A DNA stretch of 64,000 nt from Mesorhizobium atlanticum (GTDB lineage: Bacteria; Pseudomonadota; Alphaproteobacteria; Rhizobiales; Rhizobiaceae). The position numbers were made by a program, and so were the translations under genes. Below, one piece after another: positions 1-9,182 of this stretch; the first letter of the stretch is position 1, and every line of letters begins with the position of its first letter. The DNA lies in the NCBI RefSeq assembly GCF_003289965.1, contig NZ_QMBQ01000004.1, positions 62,001 through 126,000 of the forward strand. The letters are read 5' to 3'. Below the pieces are notes generated by a model. It was not told the origin of the DNA. It did no database searches and saw nothing but the letters and a program-made list of their open reading frames with translations.

Positions 1-1
1 G

Positions 2-754
2 ATCAGCTTCAACGATCCCCAGGTGATCGAGTGGCAGATCAAGTTGATCGCCAGACATATCCCTCACGCAATTCACATCATTGCCGACAACTCGGATGAC
101 CTTGCCGCAAGGACCGCCATCCAGCACATTTGTACGTCGACCGACCTAGCCTACGTCGCGGTGCCCGGAAACCCCTGGGCGAAGGGAAAGCCCGACGGCA
201 GTAGATCGCACGGATACGCCCTCAATTGGGCATGGGAGAACATCGCTCTGGCGAACAAACCGTCGATGGTAGCATTTCTCGACCACGACATTTTCCCGAT
301 TCAGAAAACCGACCCTTTCAGATTGCTAGTCAGCGCCACTGTAGCAGGCGCGGTAATGACCCGTCCGGATGGTCGTTGGTATCTGTGGCCGGGTTTCGCC
401 TTGTTCAACCTCGACAGGCTCACCACAACCCGGCTCAACTTCGGCAAGGATTGGCTGGATAGCCTCGACACTGGCGGCTTGAACTGGAGCCGGGTCTATT
501 ATCATCTTAACGAAGGTGAACTCTGCAAGGCCAACTCTGATCGGCTGCCGATCTCGGACAATATCCCATTCGAAGAAGCATATTTTGAGCGAATTGACGG
601 TTGGATCCATGAATGCGGTACAACGTCCGCCCTTATTGAGCCCGCGCGCCGACGTTTCTTGACCGAGCTCAAGCGCCGCCACACGATAGAGATTTTGGCG
701 AAATCAGACCTCGATGATAAACTTGAAACGAACTCAACCAACCTTGCGCCGTAA
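2..754 (+). CDS. Glycosyltransferase-like protein, 5' end cut by window edge
   Basis: The reading frame is open to the left edge, so the true start lies outside the window; the first possible start inside it is a GTG at 23, which need not be used. About 250 residues are visible. They contain HIIADNSDD, resembling the end of the first strand pair of a GT-A nucleotide-sugar-binding fold, and FLDHDIFP, an acidic pair of the kind that holds the metal and sugar nucleotide in GT2-like enzymes. A WYLWPGF segment follows. No membrane segment is seen. Codon use is less GC-rich than in the rest of the window and the next gene is also glycosyltransferase-like, so the two may belong to a surface-polysaccharide or accessory locus continuing to the left. 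The acceptor and sugar cannot be told. Family placement is by motif only. Confidence 0.55.
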   Translation: MSFNDPQVIEWQIKLIARHIPHAIHIIADNSDDLAARTAIQHICTSTDLAYVAVPGNPWAKGKPDGSRSHGYALNWAWENIALANKPSMVAFLDHDIFPIQKTDPFRLLVSATVAGAVMTRPDGRWYLWPGFALFNLDRLTTTRLNFGKDWLDSLDTGGLNWSRVYYHLNEGELCKANSDRLPISDNIPFEEAYFERIDGWIHECGTTSALIEPARRRFLTELKRRHTIEILAKSDLDDKLETNSTNLAP

Positions 755-796
755 TAAATTGTTCTATTGTTTATAAACACTTAATCTGGTTACAAA

Positions 797-2002
797 ATGC
801 AAGTAGCGATACGTAGAAGAATCGAGAAATGGCGTCGGAAATTTCGCTGGAAGTACTATCCATCCATTATCGATCCACGAACTCATAGCTATTTGGATGT
901 TGCTGCATTCCGAGGGGGAAAGCTCGGCAATGTTGCGTTGGCCGATGAATTCAGTTCAGCTATCGACAGAATGACGCTGTACACCTTTTACTATATCGGC
1001 GCCGACTGGGATGAGGCGGGAATACAAGCGAAATCGCCACCTCCACCCAGGCAGAAAATTGCCTTGTGTATAGATGCAGGGGATATCACTTCAAAAGTCT
1101 TTGATGACGCCATGGAGGTGCTTGAGCGAACAGCTGTCGCTTTTGTCAAATTCAAAGCCTCAAATCTTTCGCAGGATCAGGATATATATTTCGGCCTATT
1201 GCAAAGGCTAATATCTGCTGGCCTCATTCCTGTCTTTCGAGATCAGGAGTTCGGCGACTCCCAGTGCAATGTAGTTTTTGCCCATACCGACGTTGCGCGA
1301 GAATTATGGCCGACGCCTTCCTATGATAGGCAGGAAAGGGTCCCAGTGCTGATACCATGTTTCAATAACCCTACATACTGTAGCTTGATGCTGGATCAAC
1401 TGTGGGGTACAGGCTTTGAAGATATCCGCTTCGTGGACAACGCTTCAACCAGCGCTCAAATGCATGATTGGTTGCGGAGGGAGGACGCGCGCCGCAAAAT
1501 CATAAAACTGAGCGATAACATAGGACCAAACAAATCGATAAATAGGCTGAAGCAAGATCTTCCAAGGCATTTCTGCGTTACCGACCCTGATATCCTTTTT
1601 AACGCTCGCCTGCCGGCCAACTTTCTTACAGAACTGATTAACTTAACCGGGCGACATGCTGTTGGAAAAGCCGGCTTCGCCCTGGATATCTCACGAAGCC
1701 ACTTGTTTACGGGAAAGACGTTAGTCAACCGTGACAATACAATTCAGAAATGGGAAGAACAGTTCTGGTCAAAGCCACTCCATTTCACCGATGAAGGCGA
1801 TAGGGTTTTTGAGGCCCACATCGATACGACTTTTTGCGTTATCGACCAGAAATTCTATCGGCCCTCCAAGCCCTACGATGCGGTGAGAGTAGCAGGTCGG
1901 TACACGGCCACCCACCTGCCGTGGGAAGGACGAACACAGGTCCCTGTGGACGAAAAGGAAGTTTACGCTCGCACGCAACGCCATTCGAACTACGGAAATT
2001 AA
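797..2002 (+). CDS. Glycosyltransferase-like protein (GT-A fold, C-terminal half)
   Basis: 401 residues, with an ATG start 42 bases after the previous gene. The first ~165 residues match nothing I recognise. From about residue 175 the protein reads like a GT2-type domain: VPVLIPCFNNP (first strand), FVDNAST (second strand), LSDNIGPNKS, then CVTDPDILFN, whose DPD would be the metal-binding DxD. Near the end are HIDTTFCVID and HLPW, similar to the acceptor-side end of such enzymes. The gene has AT-rich stretches unlike the core genes further right, which suggests an accessory or transferred origin. It probably acts with the upstream gene in surface glycan synthesis, but this is inference. The N-terminal part could be a separate sugar-handling or docking domain. 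Confidence 0.55.
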   Translation: MQVAIRRRIEKWRRKFRWKYYPSIIDPRTHSYLDVAAFRGGKLGNVALADEFSSAIDRMTLYTFYYIGADWDEAGIQAKSPPPPRQKIALCIDAGDITSKVFDDAMEVLERTAVAFVKFKASNLSQDQDIYFGLLQRLISAGLIPVFRDQEFGDSQCNVVFAHTDVARELWPTPSYDRQERVPVLIPCFNNPTYCSLMLDQLWGTGFEDIRFVDNASTSAQMHDWLRREDARRKIIKLSDNIGPNKSINRLKQDLPRHFCVTDPDILFNARLPANFLTELINLTGRHAVGKAGFALDISRSHLFTGKTLVNRDNTIQKWEEQFWSKPLHFTDEGDRVFEAHIDTTFCVIDQKFYRPSKPYDAVRVAGRYTATHLPWEGRTQVPVDEKEVYARTQRHSNYGN

Positions 2003-2148
2003 GGCAGTCCAGCAATGAAGAAGCCGAGCTGAGCCAAAAACCCGAAAAAGATGAACGGCGGATCAGACGGCATTTGGATCGCCCGACGAGGATGGCTCTT
2101 GCACGATCGTGCAAGACCCATCCCCTTAAGGGCAACTGCAGGCCTGAA

Positions 2149-2487
2149 CTACAGCCAGATATTGATCCAGTAGCGCTCGCGCCAGCAGCGACGGCGCCAG
2201 CGGCCATGACGCCAGTAGCGGCGGCAGACATGCCTCCAGCCGCGCCGACGGCGCCGCCTGCGGTGCCGCCAGTACCAATCTCCGTGATGGTGACGGCGGT
2301 GGGAGACCAGCTCCAGCTCGGCCGGATCGTCGCCTTCGAACACCGCATTGTCCGGCTTGTCGAGCTCGTCCAGGATCCCGTTGCCGCCGGGAATACCGGC
2401 AACAGCCTTGCTGGGTCCAGCCAGGCTTGCAAGTGCCGCCGCCCCCGCAACGCCAAGCATTCCAGTCAGAAATAACCGACGTTCCAT
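2149..2487 (-). CDS. Small secreted-type protein with Arg/His/Trp-rich tail (protamine-like)
   Basis: 112 residues. The ATG at 2487 is preceded by GGGAGG at good spacing; the in-frame TTG just before it is unlikely to be the start. The N-terminus ERRLFLTGMLGVAGAAALAS looks like a twin-arginine or Sec signal followed by an alanine-rich helix, ending near AVAG. A short acidic stretch (DELDKPDN, EGDDPAELE) is followed by about 45 residues dominated by Arg, Trp and His. This architecture matches small rhizobial proteins often labelled 'protamine-like' because of composition, without known function. A basic, aromatic tail on an exported protein could bind envelope polymers or nucleic acid, but nothing proves it. 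The antisense frame over this gene is also open because of the Arg/Ala-rich codons and is not a gene. Confidence 0.6.
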   Translation of the reverse strand: MERRLFLTGMLGVAGAAALASLAGPSKAVAGIPGGNGILDELDKPDNAVFEGDDPAELELVSHRRHHHGDWYWRHRRRRRRRGWRHVCRRYWRHGRWRRRCWRERYWINIWL

Positions 2488-2592
2488 CAAAAACCTCCCG
2501 AGCTGTTGAGCATCGGCCGCTCTTCCCTCACCCGCAACGGGCTCCAGTGAGCGACCGATGGGTTTGAACGTGCAAGTAGCGTTCTCGTTCCA

Positions 2593-3582
2593 TCACCCCA
2601 CTTCGCGCAAGATGAAGTCGTGCAGCATTTTCGCGGCGGGCGAGAGCACGCGATTCTTGACCGTGATCAGGCTGTAGGGCCGGACCTCGATGTCGAACTC
2701 GGTCTGAACCACGTCGATGGCGCCGGCCAGCCCGTCGGCTCCCTGGATGAACCTGGCGACTTGGATCGAGACCGGCGCGATGGCGTCGGACTGCGCCACC
2801 ATCACCAGGGTGAGCAGCAGCGACGAGGTGTTGAGGATGCGGTCGGGCAGCGCAATGTCGCGGTTGAGGAAGTTGCTTTCCATCGCCTGCCGCAGCGGCG
2901 AGCCGCCGGACTGAAACACCCAGTCATAACCCGCCGTTTCTTCCAGCCGCACCATCTTGCCGCTCGCCAGCGGGTGGCCTCGGCGCACGATGAGGCAGGC
3001 CTTCTCGACGCCGATGACGCGCGATTCGAAGAGCCGCGGGTTAAGGTCGTCGGGAATGCGCGCGATGATGAAGTCGTGGCGCGAGGCGATCAACTCGCGG
3101 GCAAGCACGTTGGAGGTCTCGACCTGCATGGTGATCTCGATGCGCGGATAGATGCGGCGGATTTCGCGAATCGCCGGCACGGCCAACTCGATTGCCGGAG
3201 CCGTCACCGCGCCGAGGAACACGGAGCCGCCCTTGCCGGCCTTGAGCTCGGAAATCTCGCGGTCGGCCTCCCGCATCTCGAGCAGGATCGAACGGGCGCG
3301 CCGCGCGAGCGCCTTGCCATAAGGGGTCAGCGTCACGCCGCGCGGCAGCCGTTCGCACAACTTGACGTCGAGCACCGCCTCCATCTCGGCGATCATGCGC
3401 GAGGCGGCCGGCTGCGAGATGTTCATGACCTGTGCGGCGGCGCTCACCCGTCCGTGATCGTCCAGTGCGGTGATCATGCGCATGTGGCGGAGGCTCAGGC
3501 CGCTGCGCAGCAGCGTCTCGCCGTCTCCCGGCAATTTCTCGTAACTCACTGAAATCGCATCAAGATCGCGCAATGCCGCCAT
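2593..3582 (-). CDS. gbpR: LysR-type regulator of sugar-binding protein (GbpR-like)
   Basis: About 329 residues from the ATG at 3582, chosen because a GAGAGG lies nine bases before it; a GTG at 3600 is the alternative. The HTH region shows DDHGRVSAAAQVMNISQPA followed by SRMIAEMEAVLDVKLCERL, the standard LysR winged-helix signature, then a two-lobed effector domain. It is divergent from chvE, the arrangement of gbpR and chvE in Agrobacterium, where GbpR controls the multiple-sugar-binding protein in response to arabinose, fucose and galactose. The shared 294-base upstream region holds two perfect dyads (3623-3644 and 3662-3679) that could be its operators. Assignment as GbpR rests on family plus context; the ligand here is inferred. 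Confidence 0.75.
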   Translation of the reverse strand: MAALRDLDAISVSYEKLPGDGETLLRSGLSLRHMRMITALDDHGRVSAAAQVMNISQPAASRMIAEMEAVLDVKLCERLPRGVTLTPYGKALARRARSILLEMREADREISELKAGKGGSVFLGAVTAPAIELAVPAIREIRRIYPRIEITMQVETSNVLARELIASRHDFIIARIPDDLNPRLFESRVIGVEKACLIVRRGHPLASGKMVRLEETAGYDWVFQSGGSPLRQAMESNFLNRDIALPDRILNTSSLLLTLVMVAQSDAIAPVSIQVARFIQGADGLAGAIDVVQTEFDIEVRPYSLITVKNRVLSPAAKMLHDFILREVG

Positions 3583-3622
3583 GGATCGAAGCCTCTCCAC
3601 CGGGTTTCTGCCTGCCGTTTAA

Positions 3623-3644
3623 GCTATATCAGTTTCGATATAGC
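3623..3644. promoter_or_regulatory. Perfect 8-base inverted repeat in gbpR-chvE intergenic region
   Basis: GCTATATC (3623-3630) and GATATAGC (3637-3644) are exact reverse complements separated by six bases. The dyad lies 40 bases before the gbpR start and about 230 before chvE. Size and position fit a LysR-type operator, probably used for autoregulation of gbpR. No binding data are available. Confidence 0.5.
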
Positions 3645-3661
3645 AACCACCAAAGATCGCA

Positions 3662-3679
3662 TTTGACAGTTATGTCAAA
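3662..3679. promoter_or_regulatory. Second inverted repeat, overlapping a TTGACA element
   Basis: TTTGACA (3662-3668) and TGTCAAA (3673-3679) are exact reverse complements with a four-base spacer. Each arm contains TTGACA, the consensus -35 hexamer, on its own strand, so the dyad could be both a regulator site and part of divergent promoters. No clear -10 hexamer is seen at the standard distance for chvE. Confidence 0.4.
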
Positions 3680-3875
3680 GGGCCACACCCTTCGCGCGTT
3701 CCGAGGCGTGAAGGTCGATAGCGAGCAAAATCGTATCGATTGAAATCGCGTCGCGGGGCCGATTGGGAGGATACCGGAGATCGATAAAGCCGACAGAGGC
3801 GCGCCAGCGCATCTGCTCGACTGCGCGGCCCGCGAAGCCCCGAGGTGTCGCGTCCATCAACCAGGGAGAGTAATC

Positions 3876-4946
3876 GTGAAGATCATCAAGACGCTGGCCG
3901 CCGTGGCGGCCCTTGGCATTGCCGCCATGAGCTATTCGGCGCACGCCGCCGACAAGGGCCTCATCGGCGTGCTGATGCCGACCAAGACCTCGCAGCGCTG
4001 GATCAACGACGGCGACGCCGTCAAGTCCCAGCTCGAGAAGCTCGGCTACACGGTCGACCTGCAATATGCGCAGGACGATATCCCGAACCAGCTCAGCCAG
4101 CTGGAAAACGAAATCACCAAGGGCCCGAAGGCGCTGATCATCGCCTCGATCGACGGCACCACCATGGCCGACGCGCTGCAGAAGGCCAACGACGCGGGCG
4201 TCGTCGTCGTCGCCTATGACCGCCTGATCAAGAAAACCCCGAATGTCGACTACTACACCACCTTCGACAATTTCGGCGTTGGCGTGATCCAGGCGAACTC
4301 GCTGGTCAAGGGCCTCAAGGAGCGCTTCCCGAACACCAAGCCGTGGAACGTCGAGCTGTTCGGCGGCTCGCCCGACGACAACAACGCCTTCTTCTTCTAC
4401 AACGGCGCGATGTCGGTCCTGCAGCCGCTAATCGACAACGGCTCGATCAAGATCAAGTCCGGCCAGATGGGCATGGACAAGGTCGGCACGCTGCGCTGGC
4501 TCGCCGCCACCGCCCAGGCGCGCATGGACAACCTGCTTTCGGCCAACTACTCGGACGGCAGCCGCGTCGATGGCGTTCTGTCGCCTTATGACGGCCTGTC
4601 GCGCGGCATCACCGCCTCGCTGCGCGCCGTCGGCTACGGCACGGATGCCCAGCCCTGGCCGATCGTGACCGGCCAGGACGCCGAGACCGCCTCGGTCAAG
4701 CTGATCATCTCGGGCGAGCAGTACTCGACCGTGTTCAAGGACACCCGCGATCTGGCCAAGTCGACCGTGGAGCTGGTCGACAAGGTGCTCTCCGGCGGCA
4801 AGCCCGACGGCCTCGACACCAAGACCTACAACAACGACGTCAAGGTCGTTCCCTCGATCCTCCTGACGCCGGTTGAGGTCGACAAGTCGAACTATCAGAA
4901 GCTGGTCGTCGACTCCGGCTACATCAAGGCTGAAGACCTGAAGTAA
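3876..4946 (+). CDS. chvE: Multiple sugar-binding periplasmic protein ChvE
   Basis: 356 residues from a GTG start preceded by AGGGAGAG. A Sec signal peptide (residues 1-24, cleaved after SAHA) leads into a periplasmic-binding-protein-1 fold: [50 protein letters not shown] and [10 protein letters not shown] are hallmarks of the xylose/ChvE group. The protein binds aldoses such as arabinose, galactose and xylose in the periplasm and delivers them to GguAB; in Agrobacterium it also presents sugars to the VirA sensor. No virA is seen here. Length agrees with Agrobacterium ChvE. It is followed by a strong hairpin terminator (4961-4992) that should make chvE mRNA more abundant than the transporter genes. 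Divergent gbpR is the likely regulator. Confidence 0.9.
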   Translation: MKIIKTLAAVAALGIAAMSYSAHAADKGLIGVLMPTKTSQRWINDGDAVKSQLEKLGYTVDLQYAQDDIPNQLSQLENEITKGPKALIIASIDGTTMADALQKANDAGVVVVAYDRLIKKTPNVDYYTTFDNFGVGVIQANSLVKGLKERFPNTKPWNVELFGGSPDDNNAFFFYNGAMSVLQPLIDNGSIKIKSGQMGMDKVGTLRWLAATAQARMDNLLSANYSDGSRVDGVLSPYDGLSRGITASLRAVGYGTDAQPWPIVTGQDAETASVKLIISGEQYSTVFKDTRDLAKSTVELVDKVLSGGKPDGLDTKTYNNDVKVVPSILLTPVEVDKSNYQKLVVDSGYIKAEDLK

Positions 4947-4960
4947 TCCAGCCTTACAGG

Positions 4961-4992
4961 AAGGGGTCCTGCGCGGCCGCAGGACCCCTTTT
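4961..4992 (+). terminator. Intrinsic terminator / attenuator between chvE and gguA
   Basis: AAGGGGTCCTGC (4961-4972) and GCAGGACCCCTT (4979-4990) form a perfect 12-base-pair stem with a six-base loop and a short T run. It starts 14 bases after the chvE stop. Partial readthrough would give more binding protein than ATPase and permease, common in ABC operons. Confidence 0.8.
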
Positions 4993-5118
4993 CGTTCAAA
5001 AACGACCCCGGTATTGTTTTTGCCGGCTTCTGTGGCGTCACGCGCCGCAGTATGTTGATTTCGCGCATGAGCCCTTCCGGAGTCCGATCCGGAGCCATGC
5101 GCCCAAGGAGCAGACCCG

Positions 5119-6654
5119 ATGGCCTCGACGATTTTGGAGATGCGCGACATCACCAAGACGTTCCCCGGCGTGAAGGCGTTGTCGAACGTCAATCTCAGCG
5201 TCGAGGAAGGTGAGATCCACGCCATCGTGGGCGAGAACGGCGCCGGCAAGTCGACGCTGATGAAGGTGCTGTCAGGCGTCTATCCGTCCGGCACCTATGA
5301 GGGCCAGATCGTATTTCGCGGCCAGGAATGCCATTTCAAGGGCATTCACGACAGCGAGCATATCGGCATCGTCATCATCCACCAGGAGCTTGCCCTGGTG
5401 CCGATGCTGTCGATCGCGGAGAACATCTTTCTCGGCAATGAGCACGCCACCTATGGCGTCATCGACTGGGACGCCAACGAGACGCGCACGGCCGCCCTGC
5501 TCAAGAAGGTCGGGCTCAAGGAAGATCCCAAGACGCTGATCACCAATATCGGCGTCGGCAAGCAGCAGCTGGTCGAAATCGCCAAGGCGCTCAGCAAGGA
5601 AGTGAAACTCCTGATCCTGGACGAGCCGACGGCCTCGCTCTCAGAAAAGGACAGCCAGGCGCTGCTCGACCTCCTGCTCGAGTTCAAGCGCCAGGGCATG
5701 ACCTCGATCCTGATCTCGCACAAGCTCAACGAGGTGAACCGCGTCGCCGACAATGTGACAGTGATCCGCGACGGACGCACCATCGAGACCTTGCCGAGGA
5801 AGGACATCTCGGAAGACCGCATCATCACCTCGATGGTCGGCCGTTCCCTCGACGACCGCTACCCGCCGCGCGAGCCGCAGATCGGCGAGGTCATCTTCGA
5901 GGTGAAGGACTGGTCGGTCTACCACCCAATCCATGCCGAGCGGCAGGTGATCAAAAACGTCAACCTCAATGTGCGCAAGGGCGAGGTGGTGGGCATTGCC
6001 GGGCTGATGGGCGCCGGCCGCACCGAATTCGCGATGAGCCTGTTCGGCCGCTCCTATGGCCGGCACATCACCGGCGAGGTGTCGCTCCACGGCAAGCCGC
6101 TCGACCTCTCGTCGGTGAGCAAGGCGGTGGAGAACCGCATCGCCTATGTGACGGAGGACCGCAAGACCTACGGCCTCAACCTCATCGACCACATCAAGCA
6201 CAATGTGACCTTGGCCAATCTTGGGGGCGTTTCCAGCCGCGGCGTCATCGACGACATGCGCGAGATGAGCGTCGCCAACGACTACCGCAAGAAGACCAAC
6301 ATCCGCGCCTCCAGTGTCTATCAGCTGACCGGCAACCTGTCGGGCGGCAACCAGCAGAAGGTCGTACTTTCGAAATGGCTGTTCGCCGACCCGGAAGTGC
6401 TGATCCTCGACGAGCCGACGCGCGGCATTGACGTCGGCGCCAAGTACGAAATCTATACGATCATCGCCCGCCTCGCCGCCGAGGGCAAAGCGATCATCGT
6501 CATTTCGTCGGAAATGCCCGAATTGCTCGGTATCACCGACCGCATCTATGTGATGAACGAAGGGCGTATCGTCGGCGAAATGGCAGCAAGCGACGCCAGC
6601 CAGGAAAAAATCATGCGCGCAATCGTTCGGGGAGAAGGAAAAAAAGCATCATGA
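5119..6654 (+). CDS. gguA: Sugar ABC transporter ATP-binding protein GguA
   Basis: 511 residues with two ABC domains in tandem, as in XylG, MglA and GguA. The first carries Walker [10 protein letters not shown] (residues 38-46), a modified signature ([15 protein letters not shown]) and Walker [12 protein letters not shown]. The second has a degenerate Walker A ([13 protein letters not shown]), a full [15 protein letters not shown] signature and [18 protein letters not shown] degenerate second P-loop is normal in this family. It powers uptake of the sugars bound by ChvE at the inner membrane. Its last codons overlap the gguB start (ATGA), showing translational coupling. It sits 172 bases after chvE, beyond the terminator, so it may also have its own weak promoter. 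Confidence 0.92.
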   Translation: MASTILEMRDITKTFPGVKALSNVNLSVEEGEIHAIVGENGAGKSTLMKVLSGVYPSGTYEGQIVFRGQECHFKGIHDSEHIGIVIIHQELALVPMLSIAENIFLGNEHATYGVIDWDANETRTAALLKKVGLKEDPKTLITNIGVGKQQLVEIAKALSKEVKLLILDEPTASLSEKDSQALLDLLLEFKRQGMTSILISHKLNEVNRVADNVTVIRDGRTIETLPRKDISEDRIITSMVGRSLDDRYPPREPQIGEVIFEVKDWSVYHPIHAERQVIKNVNLNVRKGEVVGIAGLMGAGRTEFAMSLFGRSYGRHITGEVSLHGKPLDLSSVSKAVENRIAYVTEDRKTYGLNLIDHIKHNVTLANLGGVSSRGVIDDMREMSVANDYRKKTNIRASSVYQLTGNLSGGNQQKVVLSKWLFADPEVLILDEPTRGIDVGAKYEIYTIIARLAAEGKAIIVISSEMPELLGITDRIYVMNEGRIVGEMAASDASQEKIMRAIVRGEGKKAS

Positions 6655-7943
6655 GCACAGAAAGCGCTCCCGCGCCGCAGAGCGGCGTCGCCGAAGACGT
6701 CAAGCAGGGTCCGCGCATCGCCGTCTCGGCGCTGACGACGAACCTGCGCGAATACGGCCTGATCATCGCGCTGATCGTCATCATGCTGTTCTTCCAGTAC
6801 ACGACGTCGGGCACGCTGTTCAAACCGGTCAACCTGTCGAACCTGGTGCAGCAGAACTCGTTCATCATCGTGATGGCGCTCGGCATGCTGCTGGTGATCG
6901 TCGCCGGCTATATCGACCTCAGCGTGGGATCGGTGGCAGGCTTCATCGGCGCGCTAGCGGCGATGATGATGGTGATCTGGCCGCTGGGCATATTCTCGAA
7001 TCCGCTGGTGGTCTCGATCGTCTGCCTGATCGTCGGCGCGCTGATCGGGGCGGCGCAAGGCTACTGGATCGCCTATCACCGCATACCGAGCTTCATCGTG
7101 ACGCTTGCGGGCATGCTGATCTTTCGCGGCATCTGCCAGGCGCTGCTTGGCGGCGGCTCGTCGGTCGGCCCGCTGCCGGACAGCTTCAAGGCGCTGAGCT
7201 CCGGCTTCATTCCTGACGTGATCGGCCCGCTGACACTGATCCCGCCGACGGTCAATGCCGCCGGCAAGACCATCGTCGGCAGCGGCTTGACGCTGCATAT
7301 GACGACGATCGTGCTCGGCCTGATCGCCGTGCTCGCCTACGCCTATTTCGGCTTCAGGACGCGGCGCAAGCGCGAGCGTCACGGCTATGAGGCGGAGCCC
7401 TTCCCGCTGTTCGTCGTCAAGACGCTAGTCGGCAGCGCGCTGGCGCTGTTCCTGGTGTTCCAGTTCGCCAGCTACAGGGGCCTGCCGGTCGTGCTGCTGG
7501 TGATGGGCGTGCTCATCTCGCTGTTCGTCTTCGTCACCAAGCGCATGACCATCGGCCGCCGCATCTATGCCATGGGCGGCAACGCCAAGGCGGCGCAGCT
7601 CTCGGGCATCAACACCGAAAGGCTGACGCTGCTCGTCTTCATCAACATGGGCGTGCTGTCGGCGCTCGGCGGCCTGATCATCGCGGCGCGCCTCGGCCAG
7701 GCCGTGCCGGCCGCCGGTCTCGGCAGCGAGCTCGACGTCATCGCGGCCGTGTTCATCGGCGGCGCATCGGCAATGGGCGGCGTCGGCCAGGTGATCGGCG
7801 CCGTGGTCGGCGGCTTCATCATGGGCGTGATGAACAACGGCATGTCGATCATGGGCGTCAATGTCGACTGGCAGCAGGTGGTCAAGGGCCTGGTGCTGCT
7901 CGGCGCCGTCATCTTCGACGTCTACAACAAGAACAAGGCTTAA
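6651..7943 (+). CDS. gguB: Sugar ABC transporter permease GguB
   Basis: 430 residues, start overlapping the gguA stop by four bases. A cytoplasmic N-terminal ~40 residues is followed by around ten hydrophobic segments. The motif [22 protein letters not shown] near residue 305 is the cytoplasmic loop that contacts the ATPase in BPD_transp_2 permeases. [14 protein letters not shown] and [21 protein letters not shown] are also typical. It is longer than the ~350-residue ribose permeases, as expected for the XylH/GguB group, because of an insertion around residues 195-260. With GguA and ChvE it forms the complete importer. Confidence 0.92.
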   Translation: MSTESAPAPQSGVAEDVKQGPRIAVSALTTNLREYGLIIALIVIMLFFQYTTSGTLFKPVNLSNLVQQNSFIIVMALGMLLVIVAGYIDLSVGSVAGFIGALAAMMMVIWPLGIFSNPLVVSIVCLIVGALIGAAQGYWIAYHRIPSFIVTLAGMLIFRGICQALLGGGSSVGPLPDSFKALSSGFIPDVIGPLTLIPPTVNAAGKTIVGSGLTLHMTTIVLGLIAVLAYAYFGFRTRRKRERHGYEAEPFPLFVVKTLVGSALALFLVFQFASYRGLPVVLLVMGVLISLFVFVTKRMTIGRRIYAMGGNAKAAQLSGINTERLTLLVFINMGVLSALGGLIIAARLGQAVPAAGLGSELDVIAAVFIGGASAMGGVGQVIGAVVGGFIMGVMNNGMSIMGVNVDWQQVVKGLVLLGAVIFDVYNKNKA

Positions 7944-8143
7944 GGGCCGGAACAAAGTTCAGGAGGCATACGGGTTTCAGATCGCGAAGCTGCCGGCAAC
8001 CCGTCGGCACCAAGAAGTCCACACAAGGACCGAGCTCGCGAACGCAATCCGGACGAAGAGTTTCAACCGTGGCGGGGATCGCTCCACGCCGCGCCGGGTA
8101 AGGCTTGCCCGCGGGCGGCCGCTAAATGAGAGAGGATTCGAAC

Positions 8144-9139
8144 ATGCTGATCTCCCAGATCCTCGACGACGCCGAGACGATCCGCGTCGTCGCCCGCAAT
8201 GGCGGCGGCAAGACCAGGGTCATCAATGGCGCACGCAGCGTGTATTCGCTGGCGATGGAGGCCGCGCGCACCGGCACCGGCCTCGAAGCGCTGATCGAGC
8301 GTAAGGGTTATGGCGAGACGGTCGATCTCGATGCCGCCTACAAGAGAGGCCGGCTTGTGTCGCCGATCAATCATCCGGACCCGGCGCATCTGCATCTCAC
8401 CGGCACTGGCCTCACGCATCTCGGCTCAGCGGCGACACGCGATTCCATGCACAAGAAGCTCAGCGAGGGCGGTGAGGAGGAACTCACCGATTCCATGAAG
8501 ATGTTCCGCATGGGTCTCGAAGGCGGCAAGCCGGCCAAGGGCCAGGTCGGCGTGCAGCCGGAATGGTTCTACAAGGGCAACGGCACGATGGCGGTGGCGC
8601 CCGGCGCGCCGCTGATGTCGCCGGCCTTCGCGCAGGACGGCGGCGAGGAGCCGGAGATCGCCGGCATCTATGTGATCGGCGACGACGGCGCGCCGTTCCG
8701 TGTCGGCTTCACGCTGTCGAACGAGTTTTCCGATCACGTGACGGAGCGGGTGAACTATCTGTTCCTCGCCCATTCCAAGCTGCGCAATGCCTCGTTCGGC
8801 CCCGAGATCCTGATCGGCGACCTGCCGGCCGACGTCCGCGGCTCATCGCGCATCTGGCGCGACGGCAAGCTGCTCTGGGAAAAGCCGTTCCTGTCGGGCG
8901 AAGCCAACATGTCGCACACCATCGCCAATCTCGAGCACCACCACTTCAAATATTCCGCTTTCCGCCAGCCGGGCGACGTGCACGTGCACATGTTCGGCAC
9001 CGCGACGCTCTCCTTTGCCGACGGCATCAGGACCGAGGCCGGCGACACGTTCGAGATCGAGGCGCCGGATTTCGGCCTGCCGCTGCGCAATCCGCTGGAG
9101 ATCGAAAGGCCGGTGAAGGTGGCGGTGAAGGCGCTGTGA
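8144..9139 (+). CDS. araD1: AraD1/GguC, fumarylacetoacetate-hydrolase-fold sugar-acid enzyme
   Basis: 331 residues from ATG 8144, chosen because GAGAGAGG lies eight bases upstream; an in-frame ATG at 8126 gives a six-residue extension. The protein has the FAH fold, with EWFYKGNG, the acidic metal-binding pattern in EEPEIAGIYVIGDDG, and GFTLSNEFSDH. Proteins of this kind lie next to gguAB in rhizobia and agrobacteria (GguC) and are called AraD1 because they serve the oxidative L-arabinose route, acting on a 2-keto-3-deoxy sugar acid. The exact step is not settled by sequence. It lies 200 bases after gguB; no terminator is seen in between, so co-transcription is possible. Confidence 0.8.
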   Translation: MLISQILDDAETIRVVARNGGGKTRVINGARSVYSLAMEAARTGTGLEALIERKGYGETVDLDAAYKRGRLVSPINHPDPAHLHLTGTGLTHLGSAATRDSMHKKLSEGGEEELTDSMKMFRMGLEGGKPAKGQVGVQPEWFYKGNGTMAVAPGAPLMSPAFAQDGGEEPEIAGIYVIGDDGAPFRVGFTLSNEFSDHVTERVNYLFLAHSKLRNASFGPEILIGDLPADVRGSSRIWRDGKLLWEKPFLSGEANMSHTIANLEHHHFKYSAFRQPGDVHVHMFGTATLSFADGIRTEAGDTFEIEAPDFGLPLRNPLEIERPVKVAVKAL

Positions 9140-9182
9140 TTGGGCGATGTCCCCTTGTGGGAGGAGATTGGCAGTTTCGGTC

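Noticed and set aside
1834..2475. Plus-strand frame over the protamine-like gene
   Set aside because: Overlaps the end of the second glycosyltransferase-like gene and the antisense of the small protein; no start signal or homology.
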